This document shows positions 1-8,711 of a DNA stretch of 64,000 nucleotides, one piece after another. A program made the position numbers and the translations under genes. Under the pieces are notes generated by a model that made no database searches, was not told the origin of the DNA, and saw only the letters and a list, made by a program, of their open reading frames with translations. Each line of letters opens with the position of its first letter. Positions within the stretch are counted from its first letter, which is position 1. Origin of the DNA: Nocardioides exalbidus (GTDB taxonomy: Bacteria > Actinomycetota > Actinomycetes > Propionibacteriales > Nocardioidaceae); NCBI RefSeq assembly GCF_900105585.1, contig NZ_FNRT01000002.1:4030001-4094000 (forward strand), in the 5' to 3' direction.

Positions 1-865
1 AGCCCAGCCCGATCGCCTCGACGATCGGCGGGGTGCCGGCCTCGAAGCGGTGCGGCGCGAGGGCGTACGTCGACCGCGCCATGGTCACGGTCTCGATCAT
101 CTCGCCACCGCCGTGGAAGGGCGGCAGCGCGTTGAGGAGCTCCTCGCGGCCCCACAGCACGCCGATCCCCGTCGGGCCGCAGACCTTGTGGCCGGTGAAG
201 ACCAGGAAGTCGCAGCCGACCGCCTGGACGTCGACCGGCAGCTGCGGCGCGGCCTGCGAGGCGTCGACCACGGAGACGGCACCGACCGCGCGGGCGCGGG
301 CAGCGAGGTCCGCCACCGGGTTGATCGTGCCGAGCATGTTGGACACCCAGGTGAAGGCCACGACCTTGGTGTGCTCGTCGACGAGCTGGTCGGCGTTGCC
401 GAGGTCGAGCCGGCCGTCGTCGGTCAGGCCGAACCATCGCAGCTCGGCACCCGAGCGCTCGCACGCCAGCTGCCACGACACGATGTTGGAGTGGTGCTCC
501 ATCTCGGTGATGACGACGTTGTCGCCGGGGCCGAGCTCGATCGTGCGGGCGAGGAGGTTGAGGGCCTCGGTGGCGTTCTTGGTGAAGACCACCTCGTTGC
601 GCGAGGGCGCGTTGAGGAAGGCCGCGACCTTGTCGCGCGCGCCCTCGTAGGCCTCCGTCGACTCCGCGCCGAGCTGGTGCATGGCGCGGGCGATGTTGGC
701 GTTGTGCCGCTCGAGCTGGTCGACCATCGTGTCGATGACGACCTGCGGCTTCTGCGAGGTGTTCGCGCTGTCGAGGTAGACCAGCGGCACTCCGCCCGCG
801 AGCGTGCGCTCGAGGATCGGGAAGTCCTTGCGGATCACGTCGAGATCCGGAAGCAAGCCTTCCAT
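1..865 (-). CDS. sufS: Cysteine desulfurase SufS, class II (3' end outside window)
   Basis: PLP-dependent desulfurase that takes sulfur from L-cysteine for Fe-S cluster assembly in the cytoplasm. The 288 residues in the window read as a SufS/CsdA protein: EMEHHSNIVSW near residue 120, VVDASQAAPQ with the PLP-binding Asp, and TGHKVCGPTG carrying the Schiff-base lysine (Lys227). The ATG at 865 follows GAAAGGGGC, a usable ribosome site. About 120 C-terminal residues, including the persulfide cysteine loop, lie beyond the window edge. It is the last visible gene of the suf operon, 37 nt after sufC. Confidence 0.96.
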   Translation of the reverse strand, partial: MEGLLPDLDVIRKDFPILERTLAGGVPLVYLDSANTSQKPQVVIDTMVDQLERHNANIARAMHQLGAESTEAYEGARDKVAAFLNAPSRNEVVFTKNATEALNLLARTIELGPGDNVVITEMEHHSNIVSWQLACERSGAELRWFGLTDDGRLDLGNADQLVDEHTKVVAFTWVSNMLGTINPVADLAARARAVGAVSVVDASQAAPQLPVDVQAVGCDFLVFTGHKVCGPTGIGVLWGREELLNALPPFHGGGEMIETVTMARSTYALAPHRFEAGTPPIVEAIGLG

Positions 866-902
866 CGGTTGCCCCTTTCGGTGCGAACGGGTGGGTGGTG
901 TC

Positions 903-1667
903 TCAGACCGTCGCGGTCTTGGTGAGGAAGCGGTCGTAGCCGTTGGCCTCGAGCTCGTCGGCCAGCTCCCTGGAGCCGGACTCCGCGACCTTGCCGTCGA
1001 CGAACACGTGGACGAAGTCGGGCTCGATGTAGCGCAGGATGCGGGTGTAGTGGGTGATCAGCAGGACACCCTTGCCCTCGCGCGCCCGGAAGCGGTTGAC
1101 GCCCTCGGAGACGACCTTGAGCGCGTCGATGTCGAGGCCGGAGTCGGTCTCGTCAAGGACGGCCACCTTCGGGTCGAGGAGCTCGAGCTGAGCGATCTCG
1201 TGGCGCTTCTTCTCGCCGCCCGAGAAGCCCTCGTTGACGCTGCGCGTGCCGAAGGTCGGGTCGAGGTTGAGCTGCTCGAGGGCGGCGTTGACGTCCTTGA
1301 CCCAGGTGCGGAGCTTGGGGGCCTCGCCGTCGATCGCGGTCTTGGCGGTCCGCAGGAAGTTCGAGACCGAGACACCGGGGACCTCGACGGGGTACTGCAT
1401 CGCGAGGAACAGGCCGGCGCGGGCACGCTCGTCGACGGAGAGCTCGAGGACGTCCTGGCCGTCGAGGGTCACCGAGCCGCTGGTGATCGTGTACTTCGGG
1501 TGACCGGCGATGGAGTACGCCAGCGTCGACTTGCCGGAGCCGTTGGGGCCCATGATGGCGTGCGTCTCGCCGTCGTTGATGGTGAGGGTGACCCCCTTGA
1601 GGATCTCCTTGGGGCCGTCCTCGGTCTCGACGGACACGTGGAGGTCGGTGATGACGAGCTTGCTCAT
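903..1667 (-). CDS. sufC: Fe-S assembly ATPase SufC
   Basis: ABC-type ATPase that works with SufB and SufD in the SufBCD scaffold complex. The 254 residues carry Walker A GPNGSGKST (40-48), a signature FSGGEKKRHE (148-157) and a Walker B ending in LDETDSGLD (171-179), where the SufC-typical DxDSGLDIDA region is clear. ATG 1667 is chosen because its ATGA overlaps the stop of the preceding Rieske gene, implying translational coupling. The reading frame stays open upstream of this start but there encodes the wrong frame of the ferredoxin gene. Confidence 0.97.
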   Translation of the reverse strand: MSKLVITDLHVSVETEDGPKEILKGVTLTINDGETHAIMGPNGSGKSTLAYSIAGHPKYTITSGSVTLDGQDVLELSVDERARAGLFLAMQYPVEVPGVSVSNFLRTAKTAIDGEAPKLRTWVKDVNAALEQLNLDPTFGTRSVNEGFSGGEKKRHEIAQLELLDPKVAVLDETDSGLDIDALKVVSEGVNRFRAREGKGVLLITHYTRILRYIEPDFVHVFVDGKVAESGSRELADELEANGYDRFLTKTATV

Positions 1668-2014
1668 GCGGGGGTGACTCCGTTCAGGGTGGTCTCGGTG
1701 TCGACGTACACGTCGCTGGTGCCGTCGGGGTTGGCGCGTAGTTCGATGGGGAAGGTGGCGACCGCCTCGGTCGCCGGGAGAGTGGTGGGCTTGCCGGTGC
1801 GGAGGTCGAACGTCGACCCGTGCAGCCAGCACTCGATCTGGCAGTCGGCGACCTCGCCCTCGCTGAGCGCGACCGCGGCGTGGCTGCACTCGTTCTCGAG
1901 CGCGAAGACCTCGTCGCCGTCACGCGCCACGACGATCTCGTAGCGGCCGAGGGTCACGGCGAGGCCCTCGTCGGGCCTCACCTCGTCCAGGGCGCAGACG
2001 CGCTCGAAGGTCAT
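1664..2014 (-). CDS. Rieske-type [2Fe-2S] ferredoxin inside the suf operon
   Basis: Small (116 aa) non-heme iron protein with a Rieske cluster motif: Cys43-x-His45 and Cys62-x2-His65. It resembles the small NirD/BphA-type Rieske ferredoxins and has no membrane segment, so it is probably a soluble electron carrier. It overlaps both neighbours by 4 bp (ATGA junctions with sufD and sufC), so it is a fixed part of the operon. A Rieske ferredoxin at this place in suf operons is common in actinobacteria; its partner is not established here, but reduction of assembling clusters is a reasonable inference. Confidence 0.92.
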   Translation of the reverse strand: MTFERVCALDEVRPDEGLAVTLGRYEIVVARDGDEVFALENECSHAAVALSEGEVADCQIECWLHGSTFDLRTGKPTTLPATEAVATFPIELRANPDGTSDVYVDTETTLNGVTPA

Positions 2015-3210
2015 GCAGACAGCTCCTTCAGCACGTTCTTGGCGAGCTCGGCCTCGACCGTGGTCAGCAGGCGGTCCTCGATGGACGGCACGCCGACCTT
2101 GCGGATCAGGTCGTTGAAGAAGCCGTGGACGACCAGGCGCTGCGCCTCGGCCTCGGAGATGCCGCGTGCCTGGAGGTAGAACAGCTGCTCGTCGTCGAAG
2201 CGCGCGGTCGTCGACGCGTGGCCCGCGCCGGCGATCTCGCCGGTCTCGATCTCGAGGTTGGGAACCGAGTCGGCCCGGCAACCGTCGGTGAGCACGAGGT
2301 TGCGGTTCTCCTCGTAGGTCTCGATGCCCTCGGCGACCTTGCGGATCAGCACGTTGCCGATCCACACGGTGTGCGCGCCCTCGCCCTGCAGCGCGCCCTT
2401 GTAGACCACGTGGCTCTTGGTCTGCGGGGCGTTGTGGTCGGCGAAGAGGCGGTGCTCGATGTGCTGGCCGGCGTCGGCGAAGTAGAGGCCCAGCAGCTCC
2501 GCGGAGCCGCCCGGGCCGTCGTAGGTGACGTTGGCGTCCATGCGCACCACGTCGCCGCCGAAGGAGATCGCGGCGTGCTTGTAGGAGGCGTCGCGCCCGA
2601 CGCGCGCCTGGTGGTGCGCGAGGTGGACGGCGTCGTCGGCCCAGTCCTGGATCGAGACGACCGTGACGTCGGCGCCGTCACCGACGACGACCTCCACGAC
2701 CGCGGCCACCGACGAGGAGCCTTCGTGGTTGATCACCACGACGGCCTTGCTGTGCGCGCCGAAGCGCAGCGCCACGTGACCGGCCTCGGTGTTGGTCGCG
2801 TCCTCGCCCTTGAGCGAGATCACGACCGGCTCGGCCACCTCGAGGTCGGCCGGCACGTCGACGAGCAGCGAGTCGGGCACCTCGGCCAGGACCCGCGCCG
2901 CGAAGCGGGTGTTCGGCTTCCACGCCGAGATGCCGCGCAGCGCGCGCGCCTCGTCGCCCGAGACGCCCTCGATGCGGACACCGTCGGGGGTGTTCCACGT
3001 GCATGAGGTCGTGCTGCGGTTGAACGGTGCGTCGCCGTGCAGGTCACGCAGCCGCTTGAGCGGGGTGAAGCGCCAGATCTCCTCGCGCCCGGTGGGCACG
3101 GGGTGGTCGGCGACGTCGAAGGAGCCCACCGGGTTGAGGTGGCTCTCGACCTTGCCCTGGTCGGATGCGGTCTGCTCGAGGGCAGCACGGACGGATTCGG
3201 TGACGGTCAA
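2011..3210 (-). CDS. sufD: Fe-S assembly protein SufD
   Basis: Scaffold subunit partner of SufB and SufC. The 399 residues match the SufD/SufB beta-helix family, with the C-terminal region (NLEIETGEIAGAGHAST and FYLQARGISEAEA) most conserved. The start that gives the full family length is TTG at 3210 (TTG-ACC-GTC-ACC), preceded by only a weak AGAAAG site; I see no in-frame ATG or GTG nearby, so a TTG start is likely. It lies 45 nt after sufB and overlaps the ferredoxin gene by 4 bp. Confidence 0.94.
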   Translation of the reverse strand: MTVTESVRAALEQTASDQGKVESHLNPVGSFDVADHPVPTGREEIWRFTPLKRLRDLHGDAPFNRSTTSCTWNTPDGVRIEGVSGDEARALRGISAWKPNTRFAARVLAEVPDSLLVDVPADLEVAEPVVISLKGEDATNTEAGHVALRFGAHSKAVVVINHEGSSSVAAVVEVVVGDGADVTVVSIQDWADDAVHLAHHQARVGRDASYKHAAISFGGDVVRMDANVTYDGPGGSAELLGLYFADAGQHIEHRLFADHNAPQTKSHVVYKGALQGEGAHTVWIGNVLIRKVAEGIETYEENRNLVLTDGCRADSVPNLEIETGEIAGAGHASTTARFDDEQLFYLQARGISEAEAQRLVVHGFFNDLIRKVGVPSIEDRLLTTVEAELAKNVLKELSA

Positions 3211-3255
3211 GGATCTACTTTCTGCGTTCGTACGTCGGTCGGGCGGGCGGCCGGG

Positions 3256-4674
3256 TCAGCCGACCGCGCCCTCCATCTGCAGCTCGATGAGCCGGTTGAG
3301 CTCGAGGGCGTACTCCATCGGGAGCTCCTTGGCGATCGGCTCGACGAAGCCGCGCACGATCATCGCCATCGCCTCGTCCTGCTCCATGCCGCGCGACATG
3401 AGGTAGAAGAGCTGGTCGTCGGACACCTTCGACACGCTCGCCTCGTGGCCCATCGACACGTCGTCCTCGCGGATGTCGACGTAGGGGTAGGTGTCCGAGC
3501 GCGAGATCTGGTCGACGAGGAGCGCATCGCAGAGCACGTTGGACTTCGAGCCGTGGGCACCCTCGTTGACCTGGATGAGGCCGCGGTAGGACGTACGGCC
3601 GCCGCCGCGCGCCACCGACTTGCTCAGGATGGACGACGACGTGTGCGGTGCGGCGTGCACCATCTTGGCGCCGGCGTCCTGGTGCTGGCCCTCGCCGGCG
3701 AACGCGATCGAGAGCGTCTCGCCCTTGGCGTGCTCGCCCATGAGGTAGATGGCGGGGTACTTCATCGTGACCTTCGAGCCGATGTTGCCGTCGACCCACT
3801 CCATGGTCGCGCCGGCCTCGCACGTCGCACGCTTGGTGACGAGGTTGTAGACGTTGTTCGACCAGTTCTGGATGGTCGTGTAGCGGACGCGGGCGCCCTT
3901 CTTCACGATGATCTCGACGACCGCGGAGTGGAGGGAGTCCGAGGAGTAGATCGGCGCCGTGCAGCCCTCGACGTAGTGCACGTAGGAGTCCTCGTCGGCG
4001 ATGATCAGCGTCCGCTCGAACTGGCCCATGTTCTCGGTGTTGATCCGGAAGTAGGCCTGCAGCGGGATGTCGACGTGGACACCCTTCGGGACGTAGATGA
4101 ACGAGCCGCCCGACCACACGGACGTGTTGAGCGCGGAGAACTTGTTGTCACCGACGGGGATGACGGTGCCGAAGTACTCCTTGAAGATCTCCTCGTGCTC
4201 CTTCAGCGCGGTGTCGGTGTCGACGAAGATGACGCCCTTCTCCTCGAGATCCTCGCGGATCGAGTGGTAGACGACCTCCGACTCGTACTGCGCGGCGACA
4301 CCGGCGACGAGGCGCTGCTTCTCCGCCTCGGGGATGCCGAGCTTGTCGTAGGTGTTCTTGATGTCCTCGGGCAGGTCCTCCCACGAGGCGGCCTGCTTCT
4401 CGCTCGAGCGGACGAAGTACTTGATGTTGTCGAAGTCGATGCCGCCGAGGTCGGAGCCCCAGGTCGGCATGGGCTTGCGGTGGAAGAGCTTGAGGCCCTT
4501 GAGGCGCAGGTCGAGCATCCACTGCGGCTCGGACTTCTTCGAGGAGATGTCGCGGACGACGTCCTCGTTGAGGCCGCGGGTGGCCGTGGCCCCGGCGTCG
4601 TCGGAGTCGGACCAGCCGAACTCGTAGTTGCCGATGCCCTTGAGCGTCGGGTTGAGTTCTTCGATGGAGGTCAT
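3256..4674 (-). CDS. sufB: Fe-S assembly protein SufB
   Basis: Core scaffold of the SufBCD complex, 472 aa. Diagnostic stretches include GSFIYVPKGVHVDIPLQAYF, NTENMGQFERTLIIADE, YVEGCTAPIYSSDSLHSAVVE and SRGMEQDEAMAMIVRGF. The protein is contiguous and has no intein, unlike many mycobacterial SufB precursors. ATG 4674 overlaps the sufR stop by an ATGA junction. The frame stays open upstream, but that part reads through sufR out of frame. Confidence 0.97.
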   Translation of the reverse strand: MTSIEELNPTLKGIGNYEFGWSDSDDAGATATRGLNEDVVRDISSKKSEPQWMLDLRLKGLKLFHRKPMPTWGSDLGGIDFDNIKYFVRSSEKQAASWEDLPEDIKNTYDKLGIPEAEKQRLVAGVAAQYESEVVYHSIREDLEEKGVIFVDTDTALKEHEEIFKEYFGTVIPVGDNKFSALNTSVWSGGSFIYVPKGVHVDIPLQAYFRINTENMGQFERTLIIADEDSYVHYVEGCTAPIYSSDSLHSAVVEIIVKKGARVRYTTIQNWSNNVYNLVTKRATCEAGATMEWVDGNIGSKVTMKYPAIYLMGEHAKGETLSIAFAGEGQHQDAGAKMVHAAPHTSSSILSKSVARGGGRTSYRGLIQVNEGAHGSKSNVLCDALLVDQISRSDTYPYVDIREDDVSMGHEASVSKVSDDQLFYLMSRGMEQDEAMAMIVRGFVEPIAKELPMEYALELNRLIELQMEGAVG

Positions 4675-5366
4675 GCCTTCTCCTTCTTCGGGGTCTGGGG
4701 GATGCAGGTCGTGCAGACGCCGTCGCCGTGGGCGATGGTCGCGAGACGTTGGACGTGGGTGCCGAGGACGGAGGCGATGGCCTCGGTCTCGGCCTCGCAC
4801 AGCTGCGGGAACTCGTGCGCGACGTGGGAGACCGGGCAGTGCTGCTGGCACATCTGCTCGCCCACGCTCTGGCCGTTGGCTGCCGGCAGGTCGCGGACGG
4901 ACGCCGCGTAGCCGTTCTGCGTGAAGACCTTGGCGAGCGCCTCGGCGGGCGTCAGGTCGGGGTCGAGCGCCGTGACCGCGGCGTAGTCGCGCTCGACGAA
5001 TGCGACCCGGCGCCGGGCGAACTCGACGACCGCGTCCTCGCCCTGGGTCTCGGCGAGGAAGCGCATGGCCTGCACGGCGAGGTCGTCGTACTGCTGGTCG
5101 AAGCTGTCGCGCCCCGACTCGGTCAGGGCGAAGACCTTCGCCGGCCGGCCGCGGCCGCGGGCGCCGTAGACCTTGGGCTCGCGCGACTCAACGACGCCCT
5201 CCAGCGTGAGCTGGTCGAGGTGACGACGTACGGCGGCGGGCGTGAGGTCGAGGCGACCGGCGAGGTCGGCGGCCGTGGAGGGCCCGTTCTCCAGGATCGT
5301 GCGGGCCACGCGCTCGCGCGTCGGAGCGTCTCCGTCCGGAGTCGCGGCCGACCTGGTGAATTCCAC
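4671..5366 (-). CDS. sufR: Suf operon repressor SufR (winged HTH, Fe-S sensing)
   Basis: DeoR/ArsR-like winged helix-turn-helix repressor (HTH about residues 30-60, LTPAAVRRHLDQLTLEG) with a cysteine-rich C-terminus: Cys173, Cys177, Cys190 and a CTTC pair at 218/221. These match the cluster-ligand cysteines of the SufR/Rv1460 family, which senses Fe-S status and represses its own operon. As first gene of sufR-B-D-(Fdx)-C-S it is probably autoregulated. The start is GTG at 5366. Length (231 aa) is normal for the family. Confidence 0.93.
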   Translation of the reverse strand: MEFTRSAATPDGDAPTRERVARTILENGPSTAADLAGRLDLTPAAVRRHLDQLTLEGVVESREPKVYGARGRGRPAKVFALTESGRDSFDQQYDDLAVQAMRFLAETQGEDAVVEFARRRVAFVERDYAAVTALDPDLTPAEALAKVFTQNGYAASVRDLPAANGQSVGEQMCQQHCPVSHVAHEFPQLCEAETEAIASVLGTHVQRLATIAHGDGVCTTCIPQTPKKEKA

Positions 5367-5402
5367 AACGACAGTGTGACGTTATTGCAGTTCACCCTTC
5401 AA
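5367..5402 (-). promoter_or_regulatory. Putative sufR promoter/operator
   Basis: On the minus strand a TTGAAG hexamer (about 5396-5401), an 18-nt spacer and CACACT lead to the sufR GTG 6 nt later. The stretch CACA-N7-TGTG spans the -10 and the start, and GTGA/TCAC half sites lie just upstream; either could be a SufR operator. Assignment rests on position and symmetry only. Confidence 0.4.
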
Positions 5403-5502
5403 GCAAGGCAAACCTAAGTGACCCCGCCCACGAGGGCGCCGCGGGCCCGCACGTGACCAGCGTCTCGTCGACACCGCGGCCGGAGGGCAGCGAGGCCCTC
5501 CC

Positions 5503-5508
5503 TAGACT
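5503..5508 (+). promoter_or_regulatory. -10 box (TAGACT), leaderless start of ABC ATPase gene
   Basis: TAGACT lies exactly 7 nt before GTG 5516, so transcription should begin at or next to the start codon. No Shine-Dalgarno sequence precedes that GTG. Confidence 0.6.
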
Positions 5509-5515
5509 GACCAGC

Positions 5516-6454
5516 GTGCCACCACCCTCCCCCGCCGTCGAGATCGACGGCCTGGTGATGGCCTACGGCGACAAGATCGCGGTCGACGGGCTCAGCCTCG
5601 AGGTGGCGCGGGGTTCGGTCACCGCCGTGCTCGGTCCGAACGGCGCCGGGAAGACCACCACGCTGGAGACCTGCGAGGGCTACCGGGTGCCCCAGCGCGG
5701 CACCGTCCGGGTGCTCGGCCTCGACCCGCAGAAGGACCGCGCGGCACTCCTGCCCCGGATCGGCGTGATGCTGCAGGCCGGCGGGGCGTGGAGCGGCGTA
5801 CGCGCGAACGAGATGCTCGAGCACATGGCGTCGCTGCACGCGCGTCCGCTCGACACGGCGATGCTGAGCGACCGCCTCGGGCTCGGCGACTGCGGCCGGA
5901 CGCCCTACCGCCGCTTGTCGGGCGGGCAGAAGCAGCGCCTCGGGCTGGCCATCGCGCTCGTGGGCCGACCCGAGCTGGTCTTCGTCGACGAGCCGACCGC
6001 GGGCATGGACCCGCAGGCGCGACGCACCACCTGGGAGCTGCTCGAGGAGATCCGTGGCGACGGCGTCACCGTGGTCCTCACCACCCACCACATGGACGAG
6101 GCCGAGCACCTCGCCGACCGGATCCACATCATCGACCGCGGCCGCGTCATCGTCAGCGGCACGCCGGCCGAGCTCACCCGCGACGGCCGCTCGGCCACGA
6201 TCCGCCTGGTCGTCAACCGCCCGTTCCCCGAGGGCGCCCCCGAGTCGCTGCGCGCCGACCTCGGGCGCGGCGCGGAGGTACGCCAGCTCGACGAGGTCAG
6301 CATGCTGATCCACGGCCCGGCCGACTCCGCCACGCTCGGGCTGGTCTCGCGCTGGTGCGAGCTCCACGACGTGCTCCCCCAGACGCTCAACCTCGGCCAG
6401 CGCACGCTCGAGGACGTCTTCCTCGAGCTGACCGGCAGGGAGCTGGCGTCGTGA
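5516..6454 (+). CDS. ABC transporter ATP-binding protein (ABC-2/DrrA type)
   Basis: ATPase of an ABC-2 exporter, 312 aa from GTG 5516. Walker A GPNGAGKTT (40-48), signature LSGGQKQRLG (134-143), Walker B LVFVDEP (154-160) and the H-loop TTHH are intact; the long C-terminal domain is typical of DrrA/CcmA-like proteins. An earlier in-frame ATG at 5453 exists, but the -10 box 7 nt before 5516 argues for a leaderless GTG. It overlaps its permease by a GTGA junction. In related actinobacteria the same pair sits between sufR and ctaA; the substrate is unknown. Confidence 0.92.
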   Translation: MPPPSPAVEIDGLVMAYGDKIAVDGLSLEVARGSVTAVLGPNGAGKTTTLETCEGYRVPQRGTVRVLGLDPQKDRAALLPRIGVMLQAGGAWSGVRANEMLEHMASLHARPLDTAMLSDRLGLGDCGRTPYRRLSGGQKQRLGLAIALVGRPELVFVDEPTAGMDPQARRTTWELLEEIRGDGVTVVLTTHHMDEAEHLADRIHIIDRGRVIVSGTPAELTRDGRSATIRLVVNRPFPEGAPESLRADLGRGAEVRQLDEVSMLIHGPADSATLGLVSRWCELHDVLPQTLNLGQRTLEDVFLELTGRELAS

Positions 6455-7236
6455 GCAGCGGGACGTTCACCCCCGCACCAGCCGGCGCCTCGACGGCCCG
6501 GATGGTGCTGGCGCAGTCGCGGATGGAGGCGCGGCTGATGCTGCGCAACGGCGAGCAGCTGCTGCTCGCGATCGTGATCCCGGTGATCGTCCTGGTCGGC
6601 GGGGTCGTCGGCGCCGACCGCATCGGCATCGACCTCGAGGGCCACCGGGCGGTCGACGTCCTCACCCCCGGCGTGCTCGCCCTGGCCGTGATGTCGACGG
6701 CGTTCACGTCCGTCGCGATCGCCACCGGCTTCGAGCGCCGCTACGGCGTGATCAAGCTGCTGGGGTCCTCACCCCTCCCACGCAGCGGGCTGCTGATGGG
6801 GAAGGTCCTCGCCCTCCTCAACGTCGTCGCCCTCCAGCTCGTGGTGCTCGTCGCCGTGGGCCTCGCGCTCGGGTGGGAGCCGAGCCTCGCGCACCCGCCC
6901 CGGTCGCTCACGGCCCTCGTACTGGCCGTCGCCCTCGGGACGGCGGCGTTCGCGGCCCTCGGCCTCTTCGTCGCCGGCGTGCTGCGGGCGGAGGCGACGC
7001 TGGCGCTGGCCAACCTCGTCTACCTCCTGCTGATGGCGGGCGGCGGCGTCGTGCTCCCGCCCAGCACCTACGGCGGCGCCGCGTCGGTGATCGTGTGGCT
7101 GCCGTCGGGTGCCCTCGGCGAGGCCATGCGCTCCGCCCTCGTGGACGCCACGATCGACGGTCGCTCGCTCCTGGTGCTGGCCCTCTGGGCCGTCGTCGGC
7201 ACCGTCCTCACCGCCCGGACCTTCAAGTGGGAATGA
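6451..7236 (+). CDS. ABC-2 type transporter permease
   Basis: Membrane subunit (261 aa) for the preceding ATPase, with about six hydrophobic segments beginning with LLLAIVIPVIVLVGGVV and ending with LLVLALWAVVGTVL. A short cytoplasmic N-terminus (TARMVLAQSRMEARLMLRN) is usual for ABC2_membrane proteins. The GTG start overlaps the ATPase stop (GTGA) and the stop overlaps the ctaA start (ATGA), so the three genes are one translation-coupled unit. The substrate is unknown; the linkage with heme A synthesis is conserved in relatives but unexplained. Confidence 0.9.
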   Translation: MSSGTFTPAPAGASTARMVLAQSRMEARLMLRNGEQLLLAIVIPVIVLVGGVVGADRIGIDLEGHRAVDVLTPGVLALAVMSTAFTSVAIATGFERRYGVIKLLGSSPLPRSGLLMGKVLALLNVVALQLVVLVAVGLALGWEPSLAHPPRSLTALVLAVALGTAAFAALGLFVAGVLRAEATLALANLVYLLLMAGGGVVLPPSTYGGAASVIVWLPSGALGEAMRSALVDATIDGRSLLVLALWAVVGTVLTARTFKWE

Positions 7237-8162
7237 TGAACAAGCTGCTCTCCCGGCTCGCGCCGTACCTCTGGCCCCTCGCCGTGGCCAACCTCGTCGC
7301 CAACATCGGCATCGTCGTCACCGGCGGCGCCGTCCGGCTCACCGGCTCCGGGCTCGGCTGCCCGACCTGGCCGCGCTGCACCGACGAGTCCTACGTCCCG
7401 CACGGTGAGCTCGGCGTGCACGGCGCGATCGAGTTCGGCAACCGGATGCTCACCTTCGCGCTGACCGCCATCGCGTTCGCCTGCTTCCTGGCCGCGCTGG
7501 GCGCCGGGCACCGGCGCGCCACCCGCCTCTCGCTCGTCATCGGCCTCGGCATCCCGCTGCAGGCGGTCATCGGCGGCATCACGGTGCTCACCGACCTCAA
7601 CCCGTGGATCGTCTCGTTCCACTTCCTGCTGTCGATGGCGATGGTCATGGTCTGCGTCGGGCTCCTCGACGAGCTCCGCAGCCCCGATCGCGAGGCCGCG
7701 CCGCGCGTGCCCCGCGTGCTGGCCTGGGCGACGCTGGTCGCCGGCTGGGTCGTGCTCTACCTCGGCACCGTCGTGACCGGCGCCGGACCGCACGCCGGCG
7801 ACACCGAGTCGCCACGCAACGGGCTGACCCCCTCGACCGTCTCGCACCTGCACGCGTACGCCGTCTACGCGCTGGTCGCGCTCACCGTCGTGCTGCTGGT
7901 GGTGGCGCTGCGCGGCGGCCACCGATGGCTCGCGACGGTCACGTCGCTCGTGCTCCTGATCGAGCTGCTGCAGGGCGTGCTCGGATGGGTGCAGTACGCC
8001 CTCGACCTGCCGGTGACCCTGGTCGCGCTGCACATGCTCGGCGCGGGGCTGCTCGCGGCGGGGCTGGCGCGCATCGCGCTCGCGGTGCTGCCGCACCACG
8101 CGGCGCACGAACCCAGGCCGGGAGGCGAGCCGCAGCCCCACGCTGCGACCCGCCTGCCCTGA
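7233..8162 (+). CDS. ctaA: Heme A synthase CtaA (COX15 family)
   Basis: Integral membrane enzyme that oxidises the C8 methyl of heme O to the formyl group of heme A for cytochrome aa3 oxidase. The 309-aa sequence has eight predicted membrane segments, the N-terminal VVTGGAVRLTGSGLGCPTWPRC motif, His in the HGAIEFGNR helix, SFHFLLSM, VSHLHAYAVY and ALHMLGAG, matching the heme-ligand histidines of the family. Two adjacent ATGs (7233, 7236) are possible; 7233 gives the ATGA overlap with the permease. Confidence 0.95.
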   Translation: MMNKLLSRLAPYLWPLAVANLVANIGIVVTGGAVRLTGSGLGCPTWPRCTDESYVPHGELGVHGAIEFGNRMLTFALTAIAFACFLAALGAGHRRATRLSLVIGLGIPLQAVIGGITVLTDLNPWIVSFHFLLSMAMVMVCVGLLDELRSPDREAAPRVPRVLAWATLVAGWVVLYLGTVVTGAGPHAGDTESPRNGLTPSTVSHLHAYAVYALVALTVVLLVVALRGGHRWLATVTSLVLLIELLQGVLGWVQYALDLPVTLVALHMLGAGLLAAGLARIALAVLPHHAAHEPRPGGEPQPHAATRLP

Positions 8163-8207
8163 GGCTCCCTCCCAAGGGACCTCCGTCTGAGTGCACCCGT
8201 CGGGGTG

Positions 8208-8711
8208 TCAGCGCCCGATCTTGCGGGCGAAGACCACCGTACGACGGGAGTAGTCGTCGGCCTTGCACGCCACCAGCACGATGCGCGCCGGGCCGTGGAC
8301 CGAGTAGAGCGAGCCCATCCGGCGTGACGCCGACCAGAACTCACGCGTGGTGACCTTGAAGCGACAGCCGGCCACACGGATCACGTCGCCACGGCGGAGC
8401 TGGCCCCACCGGTCGGCGACGCCGTTGCCGGCGCGCCAGGCGTGGCCGGCGTAGACCGTGCTGCCGGTCGGGTCGCAGGGCGGGTCGCCCTGGGACCACG
8501 TGTAGACCGCACCGCGGAGCTGGTGCCCGACGGCGAGCGTGTCGTTGCGTGCCGGCACCTTGATGATCCTGGCGTCCGTGCCGGTGGCGGCGATGCGCAG
8601 CCGGTCAGGGGCGGCGACTGCGTGAGCAGCCACCGCACCCTGACCGATCGCGAGCGGAGCGCAGACCGTGAGGACCACGGCCAGGCGCGCCAGGATCGAG
8701 CGCAGGCTCAC
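8208..8711 (-). CDS. Sortase (class E/F-like transpeptidase)
   Basis: Predicted membrane-anchored cysteine transpeptidase, 167 aa from GTG 8711. An N-terminal hydrophobic segment (about 7-35) is followed by a small sortase barrel with the catalytic triad visible: His90 in VYAGHAW, Cys149 in IVLVACK and Arg156/157 in YSRRTVVFA. The GTGA overlap with the upstream secreted-protein gene chooses the start and implies co-translation. The subclass is uncertain. No other sortase-linked genes are near; ctaA and ctaB flank the pair. Confidence 0.85.
   Translation of the reverse strand: MSLRSILARLAVVLTVCAPLAIGQGAVAAHAVAAPDRLRIAATGTDARIIKVPARNDTLAVGHQLRGAVYTWSQGDPPCDPTGSTVYAGHAWRAGNGVADRWGQLRRGDVIRVAGCRFKVTTREFWSASRRMGSLYSVHGPARIVLVACKADDYSRRTVVFARKIGR

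Noticed and set aside
5453..5515. ATG 5453 as start of the ABC ATPase
   Set aside because: The 21 extra residues are not conserved-looking and the -10 box at 5503-5508 lies inside them; GTG 5516 fits a leaderless start.
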